Notes under the pieces: generated by a model
Databases searched by the model: none
Seen by the model: only the letters and a program-made list of their open reading frames with translations
What the model was told of the DNA's origin: nothing
Source of the DNA: a virus
Virus record (IMG/VR): IMGVR_UViG_3300049218_000083
Span: 102,744-166,743 of that record
DNA: 64,000 bases
Direction: 5' to 3' (one strand)
Program-made: the position numbers and the translations under genes
Shown: positions 13,694 to 19,361 of the stretch, piece after piece
How positions within the stretch are numbered: the first letter of the stretch is position 1
Layout of the letters: each line of letters opens with the position of its first letter

Positions 13694-13807
13694 ATGTCAG
13701 GGTAGACTCGGACATTAACCCTTTTTCTTACGCATCTTTCCGGATTCAAAGTCCGGCGATAACGATCAGCATTCCCGCTCTCCACGAGCAGGCGCATGAG
13801 GACATGA
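13694..13807 (-). pseudogene. Degenerate tRNA-Gln-like element
   Basis: The minus strand has a perfect anticodon-type arm CCGGA-CTTTGAA-TCCGG (TTG, Gln), enclosed by CATGTC/GACATG, but no normal D or T arm. It contains AATGTCCGAGTC, also found in the aberrant element at 10963. An AGGGT/ACCCT pair encloses that motif. An intact tRNA-Gln(TTG) lies nearby at 14069. Confidence 0.4.
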
Positions 13808-13814
13808 CATAATA

Positions 13815-13891
13815 TGGTACTCGTGACAGGAGTTGAACCTGCAACATTCTGGTTCTAAGCCAGACGCGTCTGCCAATTGCGCCACACGAGC
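13815..13891 (-). tRNA. tRNA-Leu(TAG) with a short variable loop
   Basis: Acceptor GCTCGTG/CACGAGT, D arm GCGC...ACGC, anticodon arm TCTGG-CTTAGAA-CCAGA, 5-nt variable loop ATGTT, T arm GCAGG-TTCAACT-CCTGT, A73 and CCA. This is the third class I tRNA with a leucine anticodon. Confidence 0.87.
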
Positions 13892-13983
13892 ATAAGAGAA
13901 AAGAAGGACGCCGATGTCACGATTTGCGCGGACTAGGAGGTTATGAAGCTCCGTACTGCTAAAGACGACGTCCTCTGCTATAG

Positions 13984-14058
13984 TCAACCGGAGTTGCTGT
14001 AGCCTACCATCTCAGCCAAGGCACTTGTCAAAGCGATCAAATCATCAACATCAATCAT
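13984..14058 (-). CDS. Possible 24-residue peptide
   Basis: In the gap between tRNA-Leu(TAG) and tRNA-Gln(TTG) a short frame reads MIDVDDLIALTSALAEMVGY and ends NSG. The ribosome-binding site is weak. The rest of this 177-nt gap holds no recognisable tRNA. Confidence 0.3.
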   Translation of the reverse strand: MIDVDDLIALTSALAEMVGYSNSG

Positions 14059-14068
14059 ACTTGTAATT

Positions 14069-14144
14069 TGGAACACCGAGTAGGCATCGAACCTACATTC
14101 TCCTAGTTCAAAGCCAGGCGTCCTACCAATTAGACGATCAGTGT
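14069..14144 (-). tRNA. tRNA-Gln(TTG)
   Basis: Acceptor ACACTGA/TCGGTGT, anticodon arm CCTGG-CTTTGAA-CTAGG, T arm GTAGG-TTCGATG-CCTAC, encoded CCA. Confidence 0.92.
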
Positions 14145-14150
14145 ATAATC

Positions 14151-14227
14151 TGGCGCAACCGACGGGATTCGAACCCGCACCGTCTCCCGTGACAGGGGAG
14201 AGACCTAGCCAGTTGGTCTACGGTTGC
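14151..14227 (-). tRNA. tRNA-Asp(GTC)
   Basis: Acceptor GCAACCG/CGGTTGC, anticodon arm CTCCC-CTGTCAC-GGGAG, T arm GCGGG-TTCGAAT-CCCGT, G73 and CCA. Confidence 0.95.
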
Positions 14228-14234
14228 ATAAATT

Positions 14235-14312
14235 TGGTGGGCCGCCAGGGATTCGAACCCTGAGTCTCGGTGCTTAAAAGGCAGGTGATTTTTCCAGTTA
14301 ATCTAGCAGCCC
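14235..14312 (-). tRNA. tRNA-Lys(TTT)
   Basis: Acceptor GGGCTGC/GCGGCCC, anticodon loop CTTTTAA as in bacterial tRNA-Lys, T arm CAGGG-TTCGAAT-CCCTG, ACCA end. Only three pairs of the anticodon stem form (TGC/GCA), so this stem is weak. Confidence 0.85.
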
Positions 14313-14318
14313 AAATTT

Positions 14319-14393
14319 TGGTAGGTCTAGAAGGATTCGAACCCTCGTTTTCCGCTAATCAGGCAGACGTCCTTGCCTCTGGACGATAGACCC
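14319..14393 (-). tRNA. tRNA-Ile(GAT)
   Basis: Acceptor GGGTCTA/TAGACCT, anticodon arm TCTGC-CTGATTA-GCGGA, T arm GAGGG-TTCGAAT-CCTTC, ACCA end. Confidence 0.93.
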
Positions 14394-14400
14394 ATAATCT

Positions 14401-14559
14401 TTACTTGGTGGACAACGCTGTAATCAGCGCCAACAAGTTTTCGTATCTTCTACCAGCGCTGTCAAGATAGTAGGTGACCATCTTGCCATTGACTTTCTGT
14501 CTGCAGCGCGTGATATTGTGACCATCGACAACGATTTGTTTCTTCTGCACAAATTCCAT
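14401..14559 (-). CDS. Small hypothetical protein within the tRNA operon
   Basis: A 52-residue protein MEFVQKKQIVVDGHNITRCR... ending LLALITALSTK. A GGAGA ribosome-binding site precedes the ATG at normal spacing, and the frame fits exactly between two tRNAs. No family recognised. Confidence 0.65.
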   Translation of the reverse strand: MEFVQKKQIVVDGHNITRCRQKVNGKMVTYYLDSAGRRYENLLALITALSTK

Positions 14560-14618
14560 AATGGTCTCCGATTCTTTTTGGCTACAGTCTTTCTACTTGA
14601 CAATGCTTGCATTTCATA

Positions 14619-14694
14619 TGGTGGGTCCGCAGGGATTCGAACCCTGATCTCGCTGGTTAAGAGCCAGATATAATAGCCGTTATACGACGAACCC
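14619..14694 (-). tRNA. tRNA-Lys(CTT)
   Basis: Acceptor GGGTTCG/CGGACCC, anticodon loop CTCTTAA with stem TCTGG/CCAGC, T arm CAGGG-TTCGAAT-CCCTG, ACCA end. Confidence 0.92.
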
Positions 14695-14700
14695 GAAACT

Positions 14701-14776
14701 TGGTGCCCTTGACAGGAGTCGAACCTGCAACCTGCGGGATAGGAATCCGCTGCTCTTTCCATTGAGCTACAAAGGC
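14701..14776 (-). tRNA. tRNA-Arg(CCT)
   Basis: Acceptor GCCTTTG/CAAGGGC, D arm GCTC...GAGC, anticodon arm GCGGA-TTCCTAT-CCCGC, T arm GCAGG-TTCGACT-CCTGT, ACCA end. Confidence 0.92.
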
Positions 14777-14819
14777 ATGGAGTGCAAGGAGGAATACACC
14801 TCACGATGCACATAGAAAT

Positions 14820-14896
14820 TGGTACAGCCGACCGGAGTCGAACCGGCATTGCACAGGGTGAAAACCTGGGTTCCTAAGCCATTAGAAGACGGCTGC
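14820..14896 (-). tRNA. tRNA-Glu(TTC)
   Basis: Acceptor GCAGCCG/CGGCTGT, anticodon arm CCAGG-TTTTCAC-CCTGT, T arm GCCGG-TTCGACT-CCGGT, ACCA end. Confidence 0.92.
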
Positions 14897-14907
14897 ATAG
14901 ACGAAAT

Positions 14908-14982
14908 TGGAGCTCCCACTCAGAATCGAACTGAGTTCTCAGGATTACAAAACCAGCGCATCGCCACGTATGCTTTGGGAGC
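14908..14982 (-). tRNA. tRNA-Thr(TGT)
   Basis: Acceptor GCTCCCA/TGGGAGC, anticodon loop TTTGTAA (stem CTGGT/TCCTG, imperfect), T arm CTCAG-TTCGATT-CTGAG, TCCA end. With CGT and GGT this completes the threonine box. Confidence 0.88.
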
Positions 14983-14988
14983 AGAAAT

Positions 14989-15064
14989 TGGAGCGGACGA
15001 CCAGACTCGAACTGGCATGACTCTGATTTGGAAGACCAGGGCACAACCTTTATACCACATCCGC
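14989..15064 (-). tRNA. tRNA-Gly(TCC)
   Basis: Acceptor GCGGATG/CGTCCGC, anticodon arm CTGGT-CTTCCAA-ATCAG, T arm GCCAG-TTCGAGT-CTGGT, TCCA end. Confidence 0.92.
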
Positions 15065-15078
15065 GAAAACAAGTGAAA

Positions 15079-15096
15079 TGCGTGCGATCGCACGCA
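15079..15096. terminator. Perfect 18-bp palindrome, possible terminator or processing hairpin
   Basis: TGCGTGCGATCGCACGCA is a perfect palindrome directly after the stop of the 41-residue gene and before tRNA-Gly(TCC). In the minus direction it is followed by only a short T-rich run (ATTTC), so termination may be weak. Confidence 0.45.
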
Positions 15097-15099
15097 GTC

Positions 15100-15225
15100 T
15101 TAGACCTTCTCGGTGCTACCGATCAGGTCATCGGTGCCTTTATCTTGGCGACCGAATGTAGGAGAAATAGACAGTGATATCGTTTGTTCAAAATGCTTAC
15201 TATCGCATTGAGTAACGATACCCAT
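15100..15225 (-). CDS. Small hypothetical protein within the tRNA operon
   Basis: A 41-residue protein MGIVTQCDSKHFEQTISLSI... ending IGSTEKV. It has a strong TAGGAG ribosome-binding site before the ATG. No family recognised. A perfect palindrome follows its stop. Confidence 0.6.
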   Translation of the reverse strand: MGIVTQCDSKHFEQTISLSISPTFGRQDKGTDDLIGSTEKV

Positions 15226-15258
15226 GATTGTCTCCTAAGTTAATGAAGTGAAAGAAAT

Positions 15259-15336
15259 TGGTCGGGGTTAAGGGATTCGAACTCTTGACCTTCTGCGCCC
15301 AAGGCAGACGCTCTAACCAGACTGAGCTAAACCCCG
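15259..15336 (-). tRNA. tRNA-Pro(TGG), copy 2
   Basis: Acceptor CGGGGTT/AACCCCG (C1-G72, A73), D arm GCTC...GAGC, anticodon arm TCTGC-CTTGGGC-GCAGA, encoded CCA. The anticodon is the same as in the gene at 12722, but the sequence is clearly different. Confidence 0.92.
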
Positions 15337-15343
15337 AAGAAAC

Positions 15344-15430
15344 TGGTGCATTGTGATGGATTCGAACCACCGTTGCCCATAGGACGGCTGATTTACAGTC
15401 AGCTTGTTTAAACCACTCACACAACAATGC
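15344..15430 (-). tRNA. tRNA-Tyr(GTA)
   Basis: Class II tRNA with acceptor GCATTGT/ACAATGC, anticodon arm GCTGA-CTGTAAA-TCAGC, a long variable arm, A73 and CCA. Confidence 0.93.
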
Positions 15431-15438
15431 AGAAACTT

Positions 15439-15514
15439 TGGTGCCCTTGGTAGGAATCGAACCCACACCGAATCGGGTAGAAGCCGAACGCATTATCCGT
15501 TTTGCTACAAGGGC
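15439..15514 (-). tRNA. tRNA-Arg(TCT)
   Basis: Acceptor GCCCTTG/CAAGGGC, anticodon loop CTTCTAC with stem TTCGG/CCGAT, T arm GTGGG-TTCGATT-CCTAC, ACCA end. Confidence 0.92.
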
Positions 15515-15530
15515 AGGGAAATTAAATCGG

Positions 15531-15636
15531 TTCCATAGACAGGGATCAAACCTGCAAATTCTTCAGCAGGACACTTGGCTGCAATACACAAGTGGAAGTC
15601 CTCTGCCCAAGACACCGTACCGTTTGTTACCATGAA
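15531..15636 (-). tRNA. Aberrant tRNA-like gene, possible insertion in the anticodon loop
   Basis: Acceptor TTCATGG/CTATGGA (with G-T pairs), D arm ACA...TGT and T arm GCAGG-TTTGATC-CCTGT are present. CTTGG and CCAAG could form the anticodon stem, but 28 nt lie between them instead of 7. The 3' end is ACCG rather than ACCA. The insert and variable region can also pair as AGGAC/GTCCT with CACTTG/CAAGTG. Either a decayed tRNA or one carrying a small insertion. Confidence 0.45.
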
Positions 15637-15655
15637 ATACATAACCAAATTTAAC

Positions 15656-15730
15656 TGGCGGGATGCGAGGGATTCGAACCCCCATAACTAGTTTTGGAGT
15701 CTAGAGTCCTAGCCATTGGACGAGCAACCC
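15656..15730 (-). tRNA. tRNA-Trp(CCA)
   Basis: Acceptor GGGTTGC/GCATCCC with one T-T mismatch, anticodon loop CTCCAAA, T arm GGGGG-TTCGAAT-CCCTC-like, G73 and CCA. The end of the upstream HNH gene overlaps its 5' part. Confidence 0.9.
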
Positions 15731-16059
15731 AATTTTGCTTTACCTCTTTTCTTCAGATGAACATGGCCTTTCTGAAAGAGGTTGACTTTACGAGCAGCGC
15801 GAAGGTTGCAACGCAAATGTGAAAATGATATGTTGTTCATATCCCAGAACAACTCCGTCGGTGTCGCAGTATCTTGCCAAGCAATTTTATGCTCTAAGCT
15901 CAACTGACCGAACTTGATTTTCTCACCACAATGAAAGCACACATCGAAACCTGCTTTCTGCGCGAGATCGAATATAACCATGTTCCATAACTTTCTAGAA
16001 GCTGCATGAAAGCTCATACCGAGCTGCGCAGATTTCTTCTTGAAAGTGCTGGTTCCCAT
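15709..16059 (-). CDS. HNH endonuclease, small homing-type
   Basis: A 116-residue protein starting MGTSTFKKKSAQLGMSFHAA, with CFHCGEKIKFGQLSLEHKIAW and ISFSHLRCNLRAARK, an HNH core with a CxxC and SLEHK. GAGG precedes the ATG. It lies between tRNAs and is related to the degraded copy at 16941-17215. Confidence 0.8.
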   Translation of the reverse strand: MGTSTFKKKSAQLGMSFHAASRKLWNMVIFDLAQKAGFDVCFHCGEKIKFGQLSLEHKIAWQDTATPTELFWDMNNISFSHLRCNLRAARKVNLFQKGHVHLKKRGKAKLGCSSNG

Positions 16060-16077
16060 GATGTATCCTCTGTAAAT

Positions 16078-16151
16078 TGGTGGGATTGATGGGAGTTAAA
16101 CCACGTGACCTCTCACCGTTAAGTGAGCGCTCTACACTGAGCTACAACCCC
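16078..16151 (-). tRNA. tRNA of uncertain identity (six-base anticodon loop)
   Basis: Acceptor GGGGTTG/CAATCCC, D arm GCTC...GAGC and an ACCA end are good. The anticodon stem CTCAC/GTGAG is perfect but encloses only six bases (TTAACG), so the anticodon may be AAC (Val) or TAA. The D loop lacks GG. Probably degenerate. Confidence 0.6.
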
Positions 16152-16192
16152 GAAGCGACGGTTCTCTGCTCTAGTACCGACAACACGTAATT

Positions 16193-16271
16193 TGGTGGAC
16201 CGCCAGGGATTCGAACCCTGCTAGTTTCCTCGGTGCAAGCGAGGTGAACACCCCAAGCATTCCCGCAGCCC
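16193..16271 (-). tRNA. tRNA-Ala(TGC)
   Basis: Acceptor GGGCTGC/GCGGTCC, anticodon arm CCTCG-CTTGCAC-CGAGG, T arm CAGGG-TTCGAAT-CCCTG, ACCA end. Confidence 0.9.
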
Positions 16272-16276
16272 AAAAC

Positions 16277-16351
16277 TGGTAGTCCGTGACGGGATTGAAC
16301 CGCCGACCCTCTCCGTGTAAAGGAGACGCTCTCCCGCTGAGCTAACGGACC
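16277..16351 (-). tRNA. tRNA-Val(TAC)
   Basis: Acceptor GGTCCGT/ACGGACT, D arm GCTC...GAGC, anticodon arm TCTCC-TTTACAC-GGAGA, T arm GGCGG-TTCAATC-CCGTC, ACCA end. Confidence 0.93.
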
Positions 16352-16364
16352 ATGGGATAGAATT

Positions 16365-16426
16365 GGCAGAGTCGTCTGGTAATCGGCGCGACCCGATACC
16401 CTGGCTTGCAACCAGACGACTCTACC
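16365..16426 (-). ncRNA. Long hairpin element in a tRNA slot
   Basis: A 16-bp helix (GGTAGAGTCGTCTGGT with ACCAGACGACTCTGCC, one G-T pair) encloses 30 nt, which include a second perfect hairpin ATCGG-GTCGCG-CCGAT. It occupies the spacing of a tRNA between tRNA-Val and tRNA-Asn. It may be a small stable RNA or a processing signal. Confidence 0.5.
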
Positions 16427-16431
16427 ATTTT

Positions 16432-16507
16432 TGGCTCCGTGTGCAGGATTCGAACCTACGAATACTCCGTTAACAGCGGAGGCTATTACCACTCTAGTCA
16501 ACACGGA
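16432..16507 (-). tRNA. tRNA-Asn(GTT)
   Basis: Acceptor TCCGTGT/ACACGGA, anticodon arm CTCCG-CTGTTAA-CGGAG, T arm GTAGG-TTCGAAT-CCTGC, G73 and CCA. It is the most upstream tRNA in the operon. Confidence 0.95.
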
Positions 16508-16544
16508 AGAAACTTTCCTTTCTTTTATGCTGTGTATTTTGGTT

Positions 16545-16890
16545 AAGAAAACGATACAGCACTGCGTAGTGTACGCATACCAGAATCAGGTGGCGAAGGC
16601 AGCCAAGACAAGACAAAAACATTGCTGGTTTGATGGGATCCAGCGCCCAATAGCAAATGGGTCCTGCTTGCGGCAAGACCCTTAATCTTGTTCCAGCGGT
16701 TCGTGTTTACGAGTAACCGCGTGCTGGGTCCGGTGAGAACGTCACCGAAAGTTGCGTGGGAGAATCCGGGAAGCATTCTTCCTAACAGCTAGAATTAGCT
16801 GACAGGTACTTCATGCGGTGCTTCTACCACCCCAAATCATCAGCGCGGATTTCTCCGCGAGTAGAACAATCATGAGTTAGCAAGACTGTA
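16545..16890 (-). ncRNA. Second large structured RNA of unknown class, upstream of the first tRNA
   Basis: This stretch without ORFs contains many strong hairpins. On the minus strand they are CGCGGA-GAAA-TCCGCG, CAGCTA-ATTC-TAGCTG, CGGTGA-CGTTC-TCACCG, a long GCGGTT...AACCGC arm capped by CGT/ACG and enclosed by CCAGC/GCTGG, GGGTC...GACCC, and TGCGTA-CAC-TACGCA. The GNRA tetraloop appears only on the minus strand, the direction of the tRNA operon. The boundaries are approximate. It is not recognisable as RNase P RNA, tmRNA or 6S RNA. Confidence 0.55.
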
Positions 16891-16940
16891 ATTACTAGAA
16901 ATATTTAGCTTGATGTTACCATTCAGTGTATTTAGGAAAT

Positions 16941-17215
16941 TCAAGTTCCTGAAATTAAACAGGATTTAGTTTCTAGGATCTTTCTACCCTTAAATGCACC
17001 AGCTTTCATGTTACACTTGAAGTGGGAGAACGCTATGTTGTTCAAAATCCCAGAACAATTCAGGATTTCTGCGCCATGGAATCTTCTGTTCACATTGGAA
17101 ACACACGTCTTTTCCAGTCTGTTTTACCAGCATGAACAGTATCATCTTTCTCAGTTTAGCCTGAGCCTTCGACATAGACATGCCAAGATAGATTTCACAT
17201 TTACGTTGTGGAACG
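16941..17215 (-). pseudogene. Degraded HNH endonuclease
   Basis: The minus strand encodes YLGMSMSKAQAKLRK, then CFQCEQKIP and PELFWD, then in another frame NNIAFSHFKCNMKAG. These match in order the HNH protein at 15709-16059 (LGMSFHAASRKL, CFHCGEKI, TELFWDMNNISFSHLRCN). The segment with the catalytic SLEHK is deleted and the frame is broken. Confidence 0.7.
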
Positions 17216-17221
17216 AATTGC

Positions 17222-17410
17222 TCAATTATCAAGAAACTCATCATCACCCAACAGGTCTTCAACTCGATGACGATTAAACCGTTCACGCTTGTAAGGCTCT
17301 CGAGATACAACCTCACCACGCTCACGCACAGTTTTCTTCTTTCCACCGGATCGATTTTGTCGACCAGGCTTCTGATAATCGTCAGAGTTAGTGTTTCGTT
17401 GGTCCGCCAT
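17222..17410 (-). CDS. Small hydrophilic hypothetical protein
   Basis: A 62-residue, highly charged protein (MADQRNTNSDDYQKPGRQNR) rich in R, K, D and E. It overlaps the upstream gene by 23 nt. It is probably disordered; function unknown. Confidence 0.55.
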   Translation of the reverse strand: MADQRNTNSDDYQKPGRQNRSGGKKKTVRERGEVVSREPYKRERFNRHRVEDLLGDDEFLDN

Positions 17411-17612
17411 TTCTCATCATTTCATCGGCTTCCGCCTGCATGAATCCAAGTAGAAATATTCGGAACCGCTGCTCAGACAAAGATTCAAACTGGTCAGGCT
17501 TGATCCAAGCACGCGACTCACCAACGTAGACCGCATACATCTTTGCCGCCTCGTCAAACATGACGTAGGAGCCAACACTTTCTGCGATCTGTTTCGCAAC
17601 ACTCAATTCCAT
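17388..17612 (-). CDS. Hypothetical protein
   Basis: A 74-residue protein MELSVAKQIAESVGSYVMFD... from the ATG at 17612. A TATAAT-like sequence is about 12 nt upstream. No family recognised. Confidence 0.6.
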   Translation of the reverse strand: MELSVAKQIAESVGSYVMFDEAAKMYAVYVGESRAWIKPDQFESLSEQRFRIFLLGFMQAEADEMMRNGGPTKH

Positions 17613-17632
17613 GGATGTAATTATACGTGATG

Positions 17633-18145
17633 TTAGATCGTTTGCGTACCAGCTGCTGGCAACTGAGCGCAAATCATTGATTCAAGCTGGAATGCTACAC
17701 TCTTTGGTGGTATCTGATTGAACTGCTTATCCGGTGAAGCAAGTACATCGATGACGCTCATATGCTCACCAATGAAGGTTTCGCTGATACCCTTGACCGT
17801 ATGCTCGACACAGTTTATCTGGGTCTTGCTGACGATCATATACAGTTCCTTGTCCTTGTACATGTCACCTTCTGGCGCGATGAACACAGCAAGAAAAGTT
17901 GCTACCGGACCATCCGTGTCAACGCTGTCGACGTCGATTGCAACGGCATCACCCATTGAGTCGATACCGAAAACTTTGAGATGATCACCCGTTTGAGGAA
18001 CGACTGCTTCAACTGCTGGTCTGACTGGACCAACAGGAGTATTTTGAACAGCTACAGGTTTTGGTGCTGCATGCTTGATGGCTAGAAATCCAAGGGCAAG
18101 TAAAGGAATCATCACAAGACCAATCCAGACACGAGTGCTCAACAT
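17633..18145 (-). CDS. Membrane-anchored periplasmic protein of unknown function
   Basis: A 170-residue protein with one N-terminal membrane segment (residues about 5-24, IGLVMIPLLALGFLAIKH), a proline- and valine-rich linker and a beta-rich C-terminal domain with two cysteines. Likely anchored in the inner membrane facing the periplasm. Confidence 0.65.
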   Translation of the reverse strand: MLSTRVWIGLVMIPLLALGFLAIKHAAPKPVAVQNTPVGPVRPAVEAVVPQTGDHLKVFGIDSMGDAVAIDVDSVDTDGPVATFLAVFIAPEGDMYKDKELYMIVSKTQINCVEHTVKGISETFIGEHMSVIDVLASPDKQFNQIPPKSVAFQLESMICAQLPAAGTQTI

Positions 18146-18180
18146 TTCCTACTCCAAACTGAATGACCATTTGTATATAG

Positions 18181-18576
18181 TCATCGGCGATTCTTGTATC
18201 TGGCTGTTAGCTTCTTTACATTGGCGTCGATAACCGTCTGCGGATCAATGCCGTGGCGATCACAAATGATCATCCAATAATACAACACGTCCCCAAGTTC
18301 CTTCACAAGCTTCTTCTTATTGACCTTCGTGATATCCTTCTTGTCGCGCACAGCCTTCTTCAACAGCTCCTGCACTTCACCAACCTCACCGCTGAGTCCC
18401 ATCCCCATGATGTAGTCGTCACGGTCGCCGTATGCTTTCTTCTCACCATTCCAGATGGAAGCGCACCATGCTTTGTACTGAGCCATGTTCATGCTGGCTG
18501 CGTTTTGTACAAGAGGAAGTTGCCATTCGATCAATTTCTTACGAGTGGCTATGTCTGTTTTCTTTTTGCTGCTCAT
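18181..18576 (-). CDS. MazG-like nucleotide pyrophosphohydrolase
   Basis: A 131-residue protein with GLSGEVGEVQELLKK and KELGDVLYYW, the two metal-binding helices (ExxE and ExxD) of the all-alpha NTP pyrophosphatase family. It may hydrolyse NTPs or (p)ppGpp-related nucleotides. It overlaps the next MazG-like gene by 4 nt. Confidence 0.85.
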   Translation of the reverse strand: MSSKKKTDIATRKKLIEWQLPLVQNAASMNMAQYKAWCASIWNGEKKAYGDRDDYIMGMGLSGEVGEVQELLKKAVRDKKDITKVNKKKLVKELGDVLYYWMIICDRHGIDPQTVIDANVKKLTARYKNRR

Positions 18577-18833
18577 GATTTCTTGTGTGTCATGTAACGG
18601 TTGAGTTTCTCGATCTTTCGCTCGGCTTGCTGCATCAGTGCGTCTTCCTGGAAGAGGTCCGGATGCTCGGTGATCAACATTTTCACGACGCCCATGATGT
18701 CACCGACTTCATTCTGGAGATCGTATTCATTGTTACGGTTGTCACCGAAACGCTGAATCTTGGTTACACACTTGATGACTTCCGAGCATTCTTCAGCAAG
18801 GCAAACCAACAGTTCTTCTTTTCGGTCTTTCAC
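18573..18833 (-). CDS. Second MazG-like protein
   Basis: An 86-residue protein with LAEECSEVIKCVTKIQRFG and LQNEVGDIMGVV, again the paired acidic metal-binding helices of the MazG fold, but shorter. It overlaps neighbours on both sides by 4 nt. The two adjacent enzymes may have different substrates. Confidence 0.8.
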   Translation of the reverse strand: MKDRKEELLVCLAEECSEVIKCVTKIQRFGDNRNNEYDLQNEVGDIMGVVKMLITEHPDLFQEDALMQQAERKIEKLNRYMTHKKS

Positions 18834-19360
18834 TGGTCGTGAACCTCTACTGGGTCAAGGGGAGCACCATACGCTTTGACTGGCTTCTGAGGAACCTGCT
18901 TCTTCAGGTCTTCGTTCTCGACGCGCTGTAAAGCGATAGCATAGTTGAGCTGGTTCTGATACACTTGAGCCTGAGCCAACTGACTCTTCAGTTTGCGGTT
19001 CTCATCACGAAGCGCAACTAGCTCGTCAGCATCCTTCATCGACTGGAGAAGATCATTGTAGCCAACAACAAGGCATCGTGTATAGTATGCCTGATATGCG
19101 GCCACTGGGCTGATGTTTTCAGCATAGATTTGACGGCGAATCAACGTCACTGGAAACGTCTGAACCGTCGGTTGGGAGATGTATTGGACCAGATCTGTCT
19201 CAGTTATGCCGGACACCTTCAGCGTCGCAATAGACCGTGCAAAGCTGGCCACCTGATTACACTGCTGGTAGATGACTTCGTTGGTATCATCATGGATCGG
19301 TGGGGTTGCGACAGCAACCCCACCGACCAACAGCGCTGCAAGAATTAGCAGTGCTTTCAT
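18830..19360 (-). CDS. Secreted protein with coiled coil
   Basis: A 176-residue protein with a signal peptide (MKALLILAALLVGGVAVATP, cleavage likely after ALA-like VAT). A helical domain follows, then a coiled coil (VALRDENRKLKSQLAQAQ) and a proline-rich tail. It is encoded with another exported protein. Function unknown; a periplasmic or cell-surface role is inferred. Confidence 0.7.
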   Translation of the reverse strand: MKALLILAALLVGGVAVATPPIHDDTNEVIYQQCNQVASFARSIATLKVSGITETDLVQYISQPTVQTFPVTLIRRQIYAENISPVAAYQAYYTRCLVVGYNDLLQSMKDADELVALRDENRKLKSQLAQAQVYQNQLNYAIALQRVENEDLKKQVPQKPVKAYGAPLDPVEVHDQ

Positions 19361-19361
19361 G

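Noticed and set aside
11515-13891. Stop-codon reassignment through suppressor tRNAs
   Set aside because: The relevant anticodon loops read CAA, TAA and TAG, which pair with leucine codons, not stop codons, and genes in the window end with all three stop codons.
13766-13987. 73-codon TTG-start ORF overlapping tRNA-Leu(TAG)
   Set aside because: Half of it translates the tRNA, and no ribosome-binding site was seen.
10263-16507. Regularly spaced elements resembling a CRISPR array
   Set aside because: The regular spacing comes from tRNA genes; the shared motif is the T loop, the rest differs, and no cas gene is present.
10831-16685. Many short ORFs across the tRNA array (reading such as GFEPT, RIGS, SNLVDR)
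   Set aside because: These are translations of conserved T-loop and anticodon sequences of tRNAs, not genes.
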